A stretch of DNA of 64,000 bases, taken from NCBI GenBank assembly GCA_015066745.1, contig SVNW01000005.1, positions 20,594-84,593 of the forward strand, in the 5' to 3' direction. The DNA is from Ruminococcus sp. Lineage in GTDB: Bacteria; Bacillota; Clostridia; Oscillospirales; Ruminococcaceae. The translations under genes were made by a program, and so were the position numbers. Below the pieces are notes generated by a model that saw only the letters and a list, made by a program, of their open reading frames with translations, was not told where the DNA came from and did no database searches. Below, piece by piece: positions 44,588 through 52,958 of this stretch (positions are counted from its first letter, which is position 1; each line of letters starts with the position of its first letter).

Positions 44588-45598
44588 TTATTCTGCAACT
44601 GTAAAGAAATGCTGTGAAGCGGTAAATGTCTGACCTGATGATATTTCTCTGTATCCTGTGATATTGTGTGAAAGTGAGAGGTTTGGAGCATTTATCATTG
44701 CTGTCATAGGTTCAGGACAGAAATAGCCGTTTGTTCCTCTGTCATTCCAGATTATCCAGAATTTGTACTCGTCAGATACTTCGTAGCAGAGTTTTATACC
44801 GCTTGACTTGTCTGTTGCGATTATTCCGTTGAATTTTCTTCCTTCAAAATCAAGTCTGTCAGCAGCGTACATATCATTGTCAAGATTCTGAAGAACAGGT
44901 ATCTTTACGCCGTCAAGGTATTCTTTGTCCCATTCGGAGAGATCGAGAAGATTTTCTGTAGGAAGACAACGTTCGTTCAGTTCGCAACGCATCATTGCAG
45001 GTACCTGAAGACGTATATCAGGAAGCTTTGCACCGTCTACAAAAGGTGCGCTGATAGCTGTGTGAGAACCTATTGAGATAGGGAGCATCTTGTCGCAGTT
45101 GTTTGTGTAGCATATATCCTGAGTAAGACCGTCTTCTGAAAGTGTAAATGTATATTCTACTGTAAATTTTACAGGGAAATACTGATAGAATTCATCGTTT
45201 TCATCAAAGTCATATCTGGTTTTGAGCCATGCTTTTTCTTCATTGAAACTGTACTCAACAACGTTGTGTATTCTTTTGTGGATAAATCCATGAATATGAT
45301 TGTTGTATCTGTTTTTTTCATTTACCGGCCAGTGATATACTGCGTCAGATGTTTTAAGTATACCGTCTGCAAGGCGGTTAGGGAAGTAAAGTGTAGGCAT
45401 TCCCCATACTTCCGGTGAGTTTATAATAGTTTCAGCCGGATTCTGATCATCAAATCTGAAAAACTCAACGCAGTTTTCCGTATCTCTCAGTCTGATAACA
45501 TTACAGCCTATTTCATATGCAATGAGAGAAGTATATCTGCCGGCTGTAAGTTCAACACACGGAGTGCCGTTGAAGTTTATCATTCGGGCATTGTTCAT
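44588..45598 (-). CDS. Aldose 1-epimerase family protein
   Basis: A 336-residue galactose-mutarotase-fold protein. It shows the substrate-pocket motifs of the family: FPNRLADG (Asn-Arg), HIHGFIH with the catalytic His pair, and SIGSHTAISAPF as the second His site. It probably interconverts sugar anomers. Next to cellobiose phosphorylase it would supply the anomer the enzyme needs, but exact specificity is not readable. AGAGG lies before ATG 45598. It lies 127 bases upstream of the phosphorylase and may be read from a promoter further upstream. Confidence 0.85.
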   Translation of the reverse strand: MNNARMINFNGTPCVELTAGRYTSLIAYEIGCNVIRLRDTENCVEFFRFDDQNPAETIINSPEVWGMPTLYFPNRLADGILKTSDAVYHWPVNEKNRYNNHIHGFIHKRIHNVVEYSFNEEKAWLKTRYDFDENDEFYQYFPVKFTVEYTFTLSEDGLTQDICYTNNCDKMLPISIGSHTAISAPFVDGAKLPDIRLQVPAMMRCELNERCLPTENLLDLSEWDKEYLDGVKIPVLQNLDNDMYAADRLDFEGRKFNGIIATDKSSGIKLCYEVSDEYKFWIIWNDRGTNGYFCPEPMTAMINAPNLSLSHNITGYREISSGQTFTASQHFFTVAE

Positions 45599-45616
45599 TT
45601 TTTAACCTCTTTTCTG

Positions 45617-46045
45617 TTATAATTCATTTATATTTAACGGTTTTATAAAACCATTTTTACCGTAACTTTTAAGATTTGCACCGATAAGACAGGTGTTTTC
45701 GGTTATAAGTTCGATATATACCTTTTCACCGTCGGTGAAATTTGTAACAAGACATGTTATCAGCGTAACTTTTTTTCCTTTGTATTTTTCAAGGTCAAAG
45801 CCTTGTTTTTTCTGTATCTTATTGTATTCCTTGTATGTGTCGTTAAATATGTACGGGATAGTTATCTCGGTAAATTTTATTTCTTCTTTATCGATCTGCC
45901 AGCCGAAACTTTCCGTATATGCACTGATACTTGCTGTATCGGGCAATATTTTTGTCGGTTCTTCTTTGCTTAGAATTTTGTAAAGACACATTGTAAGTAT
46001 AAAAACAACAGGAACAAAAGCTAATCCGATATATTTTCTTTTCAA
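45617..46045 (-). CDS. DUF4830-like membrane-anchored protein
   Basis: A 142-residue protein. The N-terminal anchor (about 5-22, IGLAFVPVVFILTMCLY) leads to an outer domain containing SAYTESFGWQI, ITIPYIFNDTYKEYNKIQKKQGFDL, YKGKKVTLITC and TCLIGANLKS. This order matches the DUF4830 pattern of Firmicutes. The start is TTG 46045, five bases after GAGGTGA; the longer frame to 46156 is rejected for lack of a ribosome site and overlap with the upstream terminator. The function is unknown. It lies 18 bases before the epimerase gene and could be co-transcribed with it. Confidence 0.7.
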   Translation of the reverse strand: MKRKYIGLAFVPVVFILTMCLYKILSKEEPTKILPDTASISAYTESFGWQIDKEEIKFTEITIPYIFNDTYKEYNKIQKKQGFDLEKYKGKKVTLITCLVTNFTDGEKVYIELITENTCLIGANLKSYGKNGFIKPLNINEL

Positions 46046-46091
46046 ATCTATCACCTCTAAGAAAAGTATATTTGTTTTCATGAGATGATAT

Positions 46092-46125
46092 GCAAAAAAT
46101 AAACGGTCGGCGTTTACCAACCGTT
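46092..46125 (-). terminator. Terminator after the small membrane protein gene
   Basis: On the minus strand AAACGGT pairs with ACCGTTT, followed by ATTTTTTG. Confidence 0.7.
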
Positions 46126-46145
46126 TGTTTTTTATTATTATATAT

Positions 46146-46526
46146 TTATTTTGCAAAGAAATCCATGATATTGATGTGACCTATAATAGGGAGTTTCATT
46201 GCTTTTCCTGTTGCAGTAGTTACAACTGATGCAACAAACAGTAAAAATAATGCCAAAGATAAAACCCACTGAACAAGTCCGCCGATAAGCGGTATGAATC
46301 CGATAATTGCACTTACTACAGACACAAGGAGTGAGAGTATCAGAAGAGAAAGTGACTGTCCTGAAACAAACTGAAGATAAGGTGTTTTTTTGTTTGTTAC
46401 AAGCGGGAGAAAGAAGAGTATCGGTATGCATGTAGCAATTGCTATGCCCATATCCTGTTTCATTTCGTTTGCATCAAACTGGTTTGTTATGTCCTCGGGC
46501 ATAAGAAGTGAGTTAAGATCGTTCAT
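46146..46526 (-). CDS. Small DUF4870-like membrane protein
   Basis: A 126-residue protein with three predicted membrane helices (about 25-45, 52-75 and 78-105). The sequence FLPLVTNKKTPYLQFVSGQSLSLLIL, then FIPLIGGLVQWVLSLALFLLFV, resembles the DUF4870/Tic20-like family of small membrane proteins. The N-terminal 20 residues are polar. Ribosome site AGGAGG. The role is unknown. It is isolated by a terminator downstream. The 46527-46694 spacer upstream holds a TACC-TTAAC-GGTA palindrome near 46550 but no clear promoter. Confidence 0.7.
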   Translation of the reverse strand: MNDLNSLLMPEDITNQFDANEMKQDMGIAIATCIPILFFLPLVTNKKTPYLQFVSGQSLSLLILSLLVSVVSAIIGFIPLIGGLVQWVLSLALFLLFVASVVTTATGKAMKLPIIGHINIMDFFAK

Positions 46527-46694
46527 TTTTATTACCTCCTGAAAGTGTATACCTTAACGGTAAGATTATATTTTTATAAGATAATGATATCATAAATGAC
46601 TTTAAAAATCTATAAAAAAATTTTTTTTGTATGAAATCAAAATAAATTTGTTTATTCTGACGAAATATCAGAGCTGTATATCAGCGAAAAATGT

Positions 46695-47129
46695 TTATTC
46701 TGCACTATATTCGTTGACGGCATTTATAAAGCTATCAAGGTCGTTGAATTCTTTATATACAGAAGCAAAGCGGATATATGCAACAACATCAAGTTCTTTT
46801 AATCTCTCAAGAACAAGATTTCCTATCTCAACAGAAGTTATCTGTTTCACATTTGAGCTTTCTATCTCATCTGCTATTTTTGAAACTTCCTCTACGTTTA
46901 CAGGACGTTTTTTTATTGCGCTGTATATTCCTGTGATAAGTTTGTTGCGGTCAAAAGGTTCAAAAGAACCATCTTTTTTTTCTACCATGATAAGTGGCAT
47001 CTCGACAATTTCATAAGTGGTGAAGCGTTTTTCGCAACTTGTACATTCTCGTCTGCGTCTTTTTTTCAGCTCTGTTGATCTTGAATCAATTACTTTTGTA
47101 TCTTCAAATCCGCAAAAAGGGCATCGCAT
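46695..47129 (-). CDS. nrdR: Transcriptional repressor NrdR
   Basis: A 144-residue regulator of ribonucleotide reductase genes. The zinc ribbon is MRCPFCGFEDTKVIDSR with CTSCEKRFTTYE. The ATP-cone that senses ATP/dATP follows (PLIMVEKKDGSFEPFDRNKL). Length is standard. Its start codon directly abuts the stop of the TIM-barrel gene upstream, so it is the last gene of a three-gene minus-strand operon. No nrd gene or NrdR box is apparent in the window. Confidence 0.96.
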   Translation of the reverse strand: MRCPFCGFEDTKVIDSRSTELKKRRRRECTSCEKRFTTYEIVEMPLIMVEKKDGSFEPFDRNKLITGIYSAIKKRPVNVEEVSKIADEIESSNVKQITSVEIGNLVLERLKELDVVAYIRFASVYKEFNDLDSFINAVNEYSAE

Positions 47130-47930
47130 TTATCCTGCCTCCTTTTCTATGTTGTTTATAATGTCACAAAGGTATCTGTAGCTTTCGTAAAGCTGGGAAA
47201 TATCATTAAAATTTTGTCTGTACAGTTCCAATATAACAGAGCCGTCAAATCCTTTTTTGGATAAGATTTTCAGAAACCCTTCTATATCAAAGTTTCCCTT
47301 TGAAAGTAGCATACAGTCACGTTCGGCATTGTGGTCGCTCATATGGACGTGTACTATCTTGTCGCCAAGCTGTGACGCTATTTCAAAAGGGTCTTCATGA
47401 GAGCGTACTGCCTGCTTTACGTCGAGGACAAAGTTTGCGTACTTTCCAAGGTATAAGGACATATTTTTCATAAATTCAAGACTGTTGCTCTGACAGCGTT
47501 CCACATTTTCCTGAGCGGCTATGACTCCAAATTCTTCTGCGGTCATGGCGAGTCGTCCGAAACGCTCAAAATACAGTTCTTCAGGTGCAGGGTGGATTCG
47601 CTTGTTTCCATGGAAAACAAGGATCTTTGCACCGAATTTGTTCATGGTTTCAAAGTAATATTTGTAATAGTCTATTATATCATCTACACGACGCTCATAT
47701 GATGAAAAAAACATCATAGGTTCAGACGGGCATGTAAAAGGGTGGACTGCACTGCATGATACATTATTGTTATTAAGAATATTTTTAAGAAGGTCTGTAA
47801 ATTCCGTCTGTAATTCACTGTGTGTATTTATAAATATTTCTGTATTTTTTATTCCTGTCTTTGCTAACTGTGATAAAGCATTTTCCAATAATTCGGGATA
47901 AAGACAAGCGGTTGACACTCCGGCTTTCAT
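47130..47930 (-). CDS. Sugar phosphate isomerase/epimerase-like TIM-barrel protein
   Basis: A 266-residue protein of the AP-endonuclease-2 / xylose-isomerase-like barrel superfamily. Motifs are MKAGVSTACLYPELL, AKILVFHGNK (metal His), IAAQENVERCQSN (Glu), NFVLDVKQAVRS (Asp), and VHVHMSDHNAERD with SVILELYRQ near the end. These residues are the usual divalent-metal ligands. The substrate cannot be told. ATG 47930 has GGAGGTG nine bases upstream; the frame to 47987 overlaps the kinase gene. It lies between a zeta-like kinase and nrdR. Confidence 0.82.
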   Translation of the reverse strand: MKAGVSTACLYPELLENALSQLAKTGIKNTEIFINTHSELQTEFTDLLKNILNNNNVSCSAVHPFTCPSEPMMFFSSYERRVDDIIDYYKYYFETMNKFGAKILVFHGNKRIHPAPEELYFERFGRLAMTAEEFGVIAAQENVERCQSNSLEFMKNMSLYLGKYANFVLDVKQAVRSHEDPFEIASQLGDKIVHVHMSDHNAERDCMLLSKGNFDIEGFLKILSKKGFDGSVILELYRQNFNDISQLYESYRYLCDIINNIEKEAG

Positions 47931-47950
47931 ATGTTTTTCACCTCCGGATT

Positions 47951-48508
47951 TTACTGAGTAAATGATTTTTGTAATTCTGTAAGCCATTGAGGAGAAGGAC
48001 CTTTGGTTATGATAGATCCGTTTCTGTATTCTGCCTTTTCTACAAATCCGTTTTCGTTATCAAAAAAACGTGCCTCGTTACAGTACGGAAGGATTCGTTT
48101 TAGGTCTTCAAAACGTTTGTCAAATCTTCTCTCAACATCACTGCTAGGAATATTGTGACCACCTTTTTCAACACGATTTCTGATACGTTTTATACTTTCT
48201 TCACAACTATTTACTCCGATATAGTACAGGCGGATATAGTATCCCAGTTCACGTGCTTTTTGTATTGTTTTTAATGTTCTTATTCCTGAAAGAGTTGTTT
48301 CCTGTGTGAAATTAACGCCTGATTTAAGACATTCTTCAATACGTAAAACAGCTTTTTTTCCACCTTTTATTTTATCACCGCCGAGTTCAGCTGTTAATTT
48401 ATCAGTGTCAATGATAATGCCAAGATCTGTACTTTCAGCTGACAAAACTCCTGAAAGACTGCTTTTTCCTACTCCGTTTACTCCGCCGATTATGGTGTAG
48501 ATTTTCAT
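47951..48508 (-). CDS. Zeta-toxin-like P-loop kinase
   Basis: A 185-residue P-loop kinase. Walker A is GGVNGVGKSS (residues about 8-17). IIIDTDKLTAELGG and FTQETTLSG match the substrate-binding and catalytic blocks of the zeta-toxin / UDP-GlcNAc kinase group. RIRNRVEKGGHNIPSSDVERRFDKRF is the lid with its arginines. No epsilon-type antitoxin gene is next to it; similar orphan kinases in Clostridia may be housekeeping enzymes. ATG 48508 has AAAGGTGAT upstream. It is the first gene of an operon with the TIM-barrel protein and nrdR. Confidence 0.82.
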   Translation of the reverse strand: MKIYTIIGGVNGVGKSSLSGVLSAESTDLGIIIDTDKLTAELGGDKIKGGKKAVLRIEECLKSGVNFTQETTLSGIRTLKTIQKARELGYYIRLYYIGVNSCEESIKRIRNRVEKGGHNIPSSDVERRFDKRFEDLKRILPYCNEARFFDNENGFVEKAEYRNGSIITKGPSPQWLTELQKSFTQ

Positions 48509-48558
48509 TTGTATCACCTTTTATACATTGTTTTTATTCAAAACTATAATCTATAATA

Positions 48559-48587
48559 ATATTAACATATGATACAGTTTTTTTCAA
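48559..48587 (-). promoter_or_regulatory. Promoter of the kinase / TIM-barrel / nrdR operon
   Basis: Minus strand TTGAAA (48582-48587), 17-bp spacer, TAATAT (48559-48564). Confidence 0.7.
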
Positions 48588-48649
48588 GAGAAAAGTAAAA
48601 CCACATTGAAAAACAGCTGATTTTTTATATGGTGGTTATACTAAAATTC

Positions 48650-48678
48650 TTGACAGTAAAAAGTCTTATGGTTATAAT
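48650..48678 (+). promoter_or_regulatory. Consensus promoter of the two-component / ABC module
   Basis: Perfect TTGACA (48650-48655), 17-bp spacer, perfect TATAAT (48673-48678), 50 bases before the response-regulator ATG. Confidence 0.92.
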
Positions 48679-48728
48679 GTTGTTATATAACGATTTATTT
48701 TTGGCTGTCATGAGGTGGAAAGAGGATA

Positions 48729-49412
48729 ATGAGCAAAATACTTATAGTTGAAGATGACAAAGAAATAAATAAGCTTCTCGCTGACTTTTTACATGGCAAT
48801 GGTTATGAAACTGTTTGTGCGGATGAAGGGAAAAAAGCGACGTTGCTTCTTAAAAAACAGGATTTCAGTCTTGTCATTATGGATCTGATGCTTCCCTACA
48901 AGAGCGGTGAGCAACTTATAAAGGAGTTTCGTGAATATTCGCAGATACCTGTAATAGTTCTGTCTGCAAAATCAATGATGGAAACACGTCTTGCGGTTTT
49001 AAGACTTGGTGCTGATGATTATATCTTAAAACCTTTTGACTTAAATGAAGTACTTGTCAGAATAGAGGTCGTACTCAGAAGAAGCGGTACGGATAAACAG
49101 TTGTCAGACGGAGTACTTTCCTGCGGTGAGCTTTGTCTTAACACTGCGGAAAATACGGTTACCTACAGGCAAAAACAAATAGCTCTTACAGCTAAGGAAT
49201 TTATGTTGCTTAAACTGTTTATGGAATATCCGCAGAAGGTTTATTCAAAAGCCAATCTTTACGAATCAGTGTGGAATGATACTTATTATTATGAGGACAA
49301 CACTATAAACGTTCATGTCAGCAATCTCAGAAACAAGCTGAAAAAGGCTACAGAAAATGATTATATAGAAACAGTCTGGGGTATAGGATATCGTCTGAAA
49401 GGGGATCTGTAA
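48729..49412 (+). CDS. OmpR-family response regulator
   Basis: A 227-residue regulator. The receiver domain has the acidic pocket EDD (8-10), phospho-acceptor D52 in VIMDLMLP, S79 and K101. A linker follows, then a winged-helix DNA-binding domain (LTAKEFMLLKLFMEYPQKVYSKANLYESVW, NTINVHVSNLRNKL, ETVWGIGYRL). Ribosome site AAAGAGG. The histidine-kinase gene starts on its stop codon. Followed by an ABC transporter, it resembles bacitracin- or lantibiotic-responsive regulators, and it may act at the TTAAGA repeats before the ATPase gene. Confidence 0.94.
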   Translation: MSKILIVEDDKEINKLLADFLHGNGYETVCADEGKKATLLLKKQDFSLVIMDLMLPYKSGEQLIKEFREYSQIPVIVLSAKSMMETRLAVLRLGADDYILKPFDLNEVLVRIEVVLRRSGTDKQLSDGVLSCGELCLNTAENTVTYRQKQIALTAKEFMLLKLFMEYPQKVYSKANLYESVWNDTYYYEDNTINVHVSNLRNKLKKATENDYIETVWGIGYRLKGDL

Positions 49413-50314
49413 TGGTTATAGTTTGCATAATTTTTGCAGTTTTCTGTTTGATTTTGATTTTCTGTAATATCAGGCTGAAAAATGAAATGCGTAAGGTGAA
49501 AAAAGAACTCGAACGTACCCGTGATATGCAGTATAACAGGCAGTTGACAGTTTCATTTTCAGACAGGACATTTGCAGAACTGGTATCAGAAATAAACAGA
49601 AACCTTGACTATCAGAAAAAGCTGAAGTTACAGTCAGAATATGCTCAGAGAAGTCTTAAACAGTCAGTTTCCGATATTGCTCACGATTTGCGTACACCGC
49701 TTACTGTTATAAAAGGAAATCTGCAGATGCTTGAAAATGAGAGTATGCTATCGGAAAGAGGCAAAGGATACCTTCGTGTATGTATAGAAAAATCTGATTT
49801 TATGAAAAAGATGGCAGATGATTTTTTTGAACTTTCCGTACTTGAAAGTGACATGAGTGAATTACCCCTGTCAAAAGTAAATTTAACAGGGGTACTTATG
49901 CAGTTTATTGCTGATAACGAGGCAGTAATACGAAACTGCTCCCTTGTTCCCGAAGTGATATTTCCCGAAAAAACTGTATTTATATCGGCAGATGAGCAAC
50001 TCCTTATGCGTATGCTAAACAATCTTCTGAGCAATATCATAAAGTATGCTGAAAATGAGTTTTCCGTAAGTCTTGAAAACTTCGAAGACAAGGTGCATCT
50101 GACATTTTCAAACCCTGTCAGAGCGGAGAATATTGATATAGATCATATCTTTGACAGGACATATCGCAGTGACAAATCCCGAAGCGGTAATGGTGTAGGT
50201 CTTGGACTTTATATCGTGAAAATTCTGGCACAAAAGCAGAAGGCAGAGGTCAGGGCAGAGGTTGATAACAGCACATTGAAAATAATAATAATCTTCAATA
50301 CGATCAATCGGTGA
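49412..50314 (+). CDS. Sensor histidine kinase with minimal extracellular part
   Basis: A 300-residue kinase. A single N-terminal helix (about 1-20) is followed immediately by a cytoplasmic coiled coil, so there is no outside sensor domain. The phospho-acceptor is H91 in SDIAHDLRTPLTV. The ATPase domain has an N box (NNLLSNIIKYA) and a G box (GNGVGLGLYIV). The lack of a sensory domain suggests sensing through the neighbouring ABC transporter, as in Bce-like modules, although this kinase has one visible helix rather than two. It overlaps the regulator by one base. Confidence 0.92.
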   Translation: MVIVCIIFAVFCLILIFCNIRLKNEMRKVKKELERTRDMQYNRQLTVSFSDRTFAELVSEINRNLDYQKKLKLQSEYAQRSLKQSVSDIAHDLRTPLTVIKGNLQMLENESMLSERGKGYLRVCIEKSDFMKKMADDFFELSVLESDMSELPLSKVNLTGVLMQFIADNEAVIRNCSLVPEVIFPEKTVFISADEQLLMRMLNNLLSNIIKYAENEFSVSLENFEDKVHLTFSNPVRAENIDIDHIFDRTYRSDKSRSGNGVGLGLYIVKILAQKQKAEVRAEVDNSTLKIIIIFNTINR

Positions 50315-50380
50315 GTTTGTTTTGCCGGTTGATTTATTGTATAGGTATAATTGTGAACTTTTTATGAATATTATAAAAAT

Positions 50381-50398
50381 TTAAGAAATTCTTTAAGA
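50381..50398 (+). repeat. TTAAGA direct repeat, possible response-regulator site
   Basis: TTAAGA at 50381-50386 and 50393-50398 (12-bp period) lie about 55 bases upstream of the ABC ATPase start. A closely similar pair lies before the giant lipoprotein at 29686-29702. No clean -35/-10 pair was found downstream of the repeats. Confidence 0.35.
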
Positions 50399-50451
50399 TT
50401 TGATTTTAAAATAAAGATACGATCGTAAAATAACAAAACAGGAGGAAAAAA

Positions 50452-51411
50452 ATGAGTGAATTTATTATTGATGTAAAAAATCTTGATAAGCAGTATATGA
50501 AACAAAAAGCTGTAAGTGATGCAACCTTTCAGATAAAAGAAGGTATGATAACAGGTCTTATCGGACCTAACGGGGCAGGCAAGACAACTATAATGAAAAT
50601 GCTCGGAGGACTAGTACTACCTACAAAAGGAAGTATAAAAATATACGGCGCAAATGATGAAAACGGTCTTGCACACGCAAGAAGCCGTATGAGCTTTATG
50701 ATAGAAACTCCTTATGCAAAAGAGAAACTTACAGCAAGAGAAAATCTTGAAAAACAGCGTTTGCAAAAAGGTATTCCCGATAAAAAACGTATTGATGAAG
50801 TGCTTGAGATGGTAGGTCTGTCCGATACAGGAAAAAAGGCAGTCAAAAATTTTTCTCTTGGTATGCGTCAGCGTCTCGGCATTGCAAATGCACTTATGAC
50901 CAAACCTGAGATAATGGTGCTTGATGAACCTGTAAACGGACTTGACCCTGAGGGAATAGTTGAAATACGTGAGTTGCTTTTAAAACTTAACAGAGAGGAG
51001 CATATCACTATTCTTATTTCGTCACACATACTAAGTGAACTTTCTCTTTTGTGTACGGATTATCTCTTTATAAATCACGGCAAAATACTTCAGGCTATTT
51101 CAGCTGAGGAGTTAAAAAAGCAGTGTCATGAGTATTATCACATAAATACCGACAACAATTCTCTGGCTACTGCGATCTTGCAGGAGAAACTCGGTGTTAC
51201 AGAAATCGAGGTTGAAAGGGACGGCAGTATAAGACTTTACGAACAGCTTGACAATATATATAAAGTTTCAAAAACACTTTTTGAAAACGGAGTTGTTCCG
51301 CTTAAACTGAATATGAACGAGGCAAATCTTGAACAATATTATATAAATATGGTAGGTGAGGAAAATGGGAAACATAATAAAGGCGATGAATTATCAGATA
51401 AAAAACGATAA
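50452..51411 (+). CDS. ABC transporter ATP-binding protein, BcrA-like
   Basis: A 319-residue ATPase. Walker A is GPNGAGKTT (about 40-48). The signature is FSLGMRQRLGIANAL, Walker B is IMVLDEPVNGLDP, and the H-loop is SSHILSEL. The C-terminal region (LCTDYLFINHGKIL onward) is typical of BcrA-type bacitracin and lantibiotic self-protection ATPases. Ribosome site AGGAGGAA. It is followed by two related permeases with a 47-base overlap to the first. Given the two-component genes upstream, a role in resistance to cell-envelope peptides is likely. Confidence 0.93.
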   Translation: MSEFIIDVKNLDKQYMKQKAVSDATFQIKEGMITGLIGPNGAGKTTIMKMLGGLVLPTKGSIKIYGANDENGLAHARSRMSFMIETPYAKEKLTARENLEKQRLQKGIPDKKRIDEVLEMVGLSDTGKKAVKNFSLGMRQRLGIANALMTKPEIMVLDEPVNGLDPEGIVEIRELLLKLNREEHITILISSHILSELSLLCTDYLFINHGKILQAISAEELKKQCHEYYHINTDNNSLATAILQEKLGVTEIEVERDGSIRLYEQLDNIYKVSKTLFENGVVPLKLNMNEANLEQYYINMVGEENGKHNKGDELSDKKR

Positions 51412-52141
51412 GGTTACATATTTTTGCGTGTTGCTTTCAGTGTTTCTTTCGTGTTCAAATCTTGTAGGTTGTGACTTGTCAGAAGTTACAGGGGGCAGTT
51501 TTATCAGTATGGCAGGAGATATGACAGCACTGCTTCCGATGTTTGTGATACTTATTCTAAGTGTGAGGATATGTGGCTGGGACTATACCGACAAAACTAT
51601 CAACTATGAGATTTTGGCAGGACATCATCGGAGAGATGTTTATTTTGCACGGGCAGTTTTGGCGATAGTCTGGAGTGTGCTGATTTGCCTTGTCTGTATG
51701 CTTGTTCCTGTATTTATTTTCACTGCCATAAACGGCTGGGGCGATACAATGGAGTTTAAAGGAATGATGCTGAGGTTTGCTTTGTCGTTTTTTCCTATGC
51801 TAAGAATAACAAGTCAGTATATTTTACTTGTTTTTCTTACGAGAAATGTCTATATCTCATGGGGGGCAGGATATATGGCAACGATGTTTTCCATGATGAT
51901 AAATATGATGATAAAGGAATTTTTATCATTTGAGTTTACCTGGCATTTTTCATCTTCAAATCTTATGAAAATTTTTACTTTCAATCAGAGTTTAGGTTAT
52001 GTAAATAATGAAGATGTTGTTATCTGTCAGACATCTCTTGAGTCGTCATTTGTAGCAGGTACGATTGTTGCATCTCTTGTGATAAGCCTGATTTGTATTG
52101 GTTTTGGTTATATTTTCTTTAAAAAGAGTGATATCAGTTGA
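51365..52141 (+). CDS. ABC-2 permease, first of two
   Basis: A 258-residue membrane protein with six helices. The LSVRICGWDYTDKTINYEILAGHHRRDVYFAR stretch is the cytoplasmic motif of lantibiotic/bacitracin exporter permeases. ATG 51365 has AGGTGAGG three bases upstream and lies inside the ATPase gene; ATG 51386 is the alternative. It resembles the next gene closely in order and phrasing (DKTINYEILAGHHRR against DKTSNYEIMTGHRRI), so the two arose by duplication and probably form a heterodimer. Confidence 0.88.
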   Translation: MGNIIKAMNYQIKNDKVTYFCVLLSVFLSCSNLVGCDLSEVTGGSFISMAGDMTALLPMFVILILSVRICGWDYTDKTINYEILAGHHRRDVYFARAVLAIVWSVLICLVCMLVPVFIFTAINGWGDTMEFKGMMLRFALSFFPMLRITSQYILLVFLTRNVYISWGAGYMATMFSMMINMMIKEFLSFEFTWHFSSSNLMKIFTFNQSLGYVNNEDVVICQTSLESSFVAGTIVASLVISLICIGFGYIFFKKSDIS

Positions 52142-52162
52142 TAAACAGGAGGTAGAGACAAG

Positions 52163-52942
52163 ATGAAAGATATAGTAAGATCACAACTGTATCAGTTACG
52201 AAAAGAACGAATGATATGGCTTGTTTTTATAGGAGTTTTACTTATTCCTTTTATTGGTATACTAGCTGAAGGGGTAATAAATTGCGAGGGGGACTATCCG
52301 ACGCAGACATACCTTTCAGATATGAGTATTATCAGCATTTCCGGTTCGTTGATGTTTGTTTTTTCATTTACGGGGTTTGTGTGTTGCGGTGATTTTGGTG
52401 ACAAAACTTCAAACTATGAGATCATGACGGGGCACAGGCGTATAGAAGTTTATTTTGGAAGAGTTATACCTTGTCTTGCAGTAGGTGTGATTTGTTTTAT
52501 TATAATTATTTATGCACCGATTATCGTAAATACTGCAATGCATGGCTGGGGAAACCAACTTGATATGGGACAGACACTTTTACGTTATACGCTTCTTATT
52601 TTTCCGATAATAAGAATATTCTGCACAGCTATATTTATTTCTTTTGTTGTTAAAAATGCATATATTCTGATGGCTGTAGGCTATGGAGCTTTTGTGCTCA
52701 GTGGAATGGGAGCAGTCTTTTTTAAAGAGGGAAAGAGTCTGTTTCTTGGTTTGACAAATATAAATATGCTCTGTATGTTTGACAGTTGGTCTACTTACGG
52801 TCTGGAAGGCAATGAAAATTATATATATGATGCCTCACTTTCAGCAGGGCAGATCTCAGGAACGATAATTGTATCTCTTGTTGTAAGTGTTATATTTCTG
52901 TACCTTGGATATGTATTTTTCCATACAGATGATCTTAACTGA
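52163..52942 (+). CDS. ABC-2 permease, second of two
   Basis: A 259-residue membrane protein with six helices, paralogue of the upstream permease. FSFTGFVCCGDFGDKTSNYEIMTGHRRIEVYFGR is the cytoplasmic coupling motif. Helices are spaced as in its partner, and both end with a short FFKKSD / FFHTDD tail. AGGAGGTAG is upstream. It should complete a one-ATPase, two-permease exporter like LanEFG-type immunity transporters. Confidence 0.88.
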   Translation: MKDIVRSQLYQLRKERMIWLVFIGVLLIPFIGILAEGVINCEGDYPTQTYLSDMSIISISGSLMFVFSFTGFVCCGDFGDKTSNYEIMTGHRRIEVYFGRVIPCLAVGVICFIIIIYAPIIVNTAMHGWGNQLDMGQTLLRYTLLIFPIIRIFCTAIFISFVVKNAYILMAVGYGAFVLSGMGAVFFKEGKSLFLGLTNINMLCMFDSWSTYGLEGNENYIYDASLSAGQISGTIIVSLVVSVIFLYLGYVFFHTDDLN

Positions 52943-52958
52943 GAAATGAGGGTGAAAA

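Noticed and set aside
47951..48508. Zeta toxin of a toxin-antitoxin pair
   Set aside because: The kinase motifs fit, but there is no small antitoxin gene next to it and the operon partners look metabolic or regulatory.
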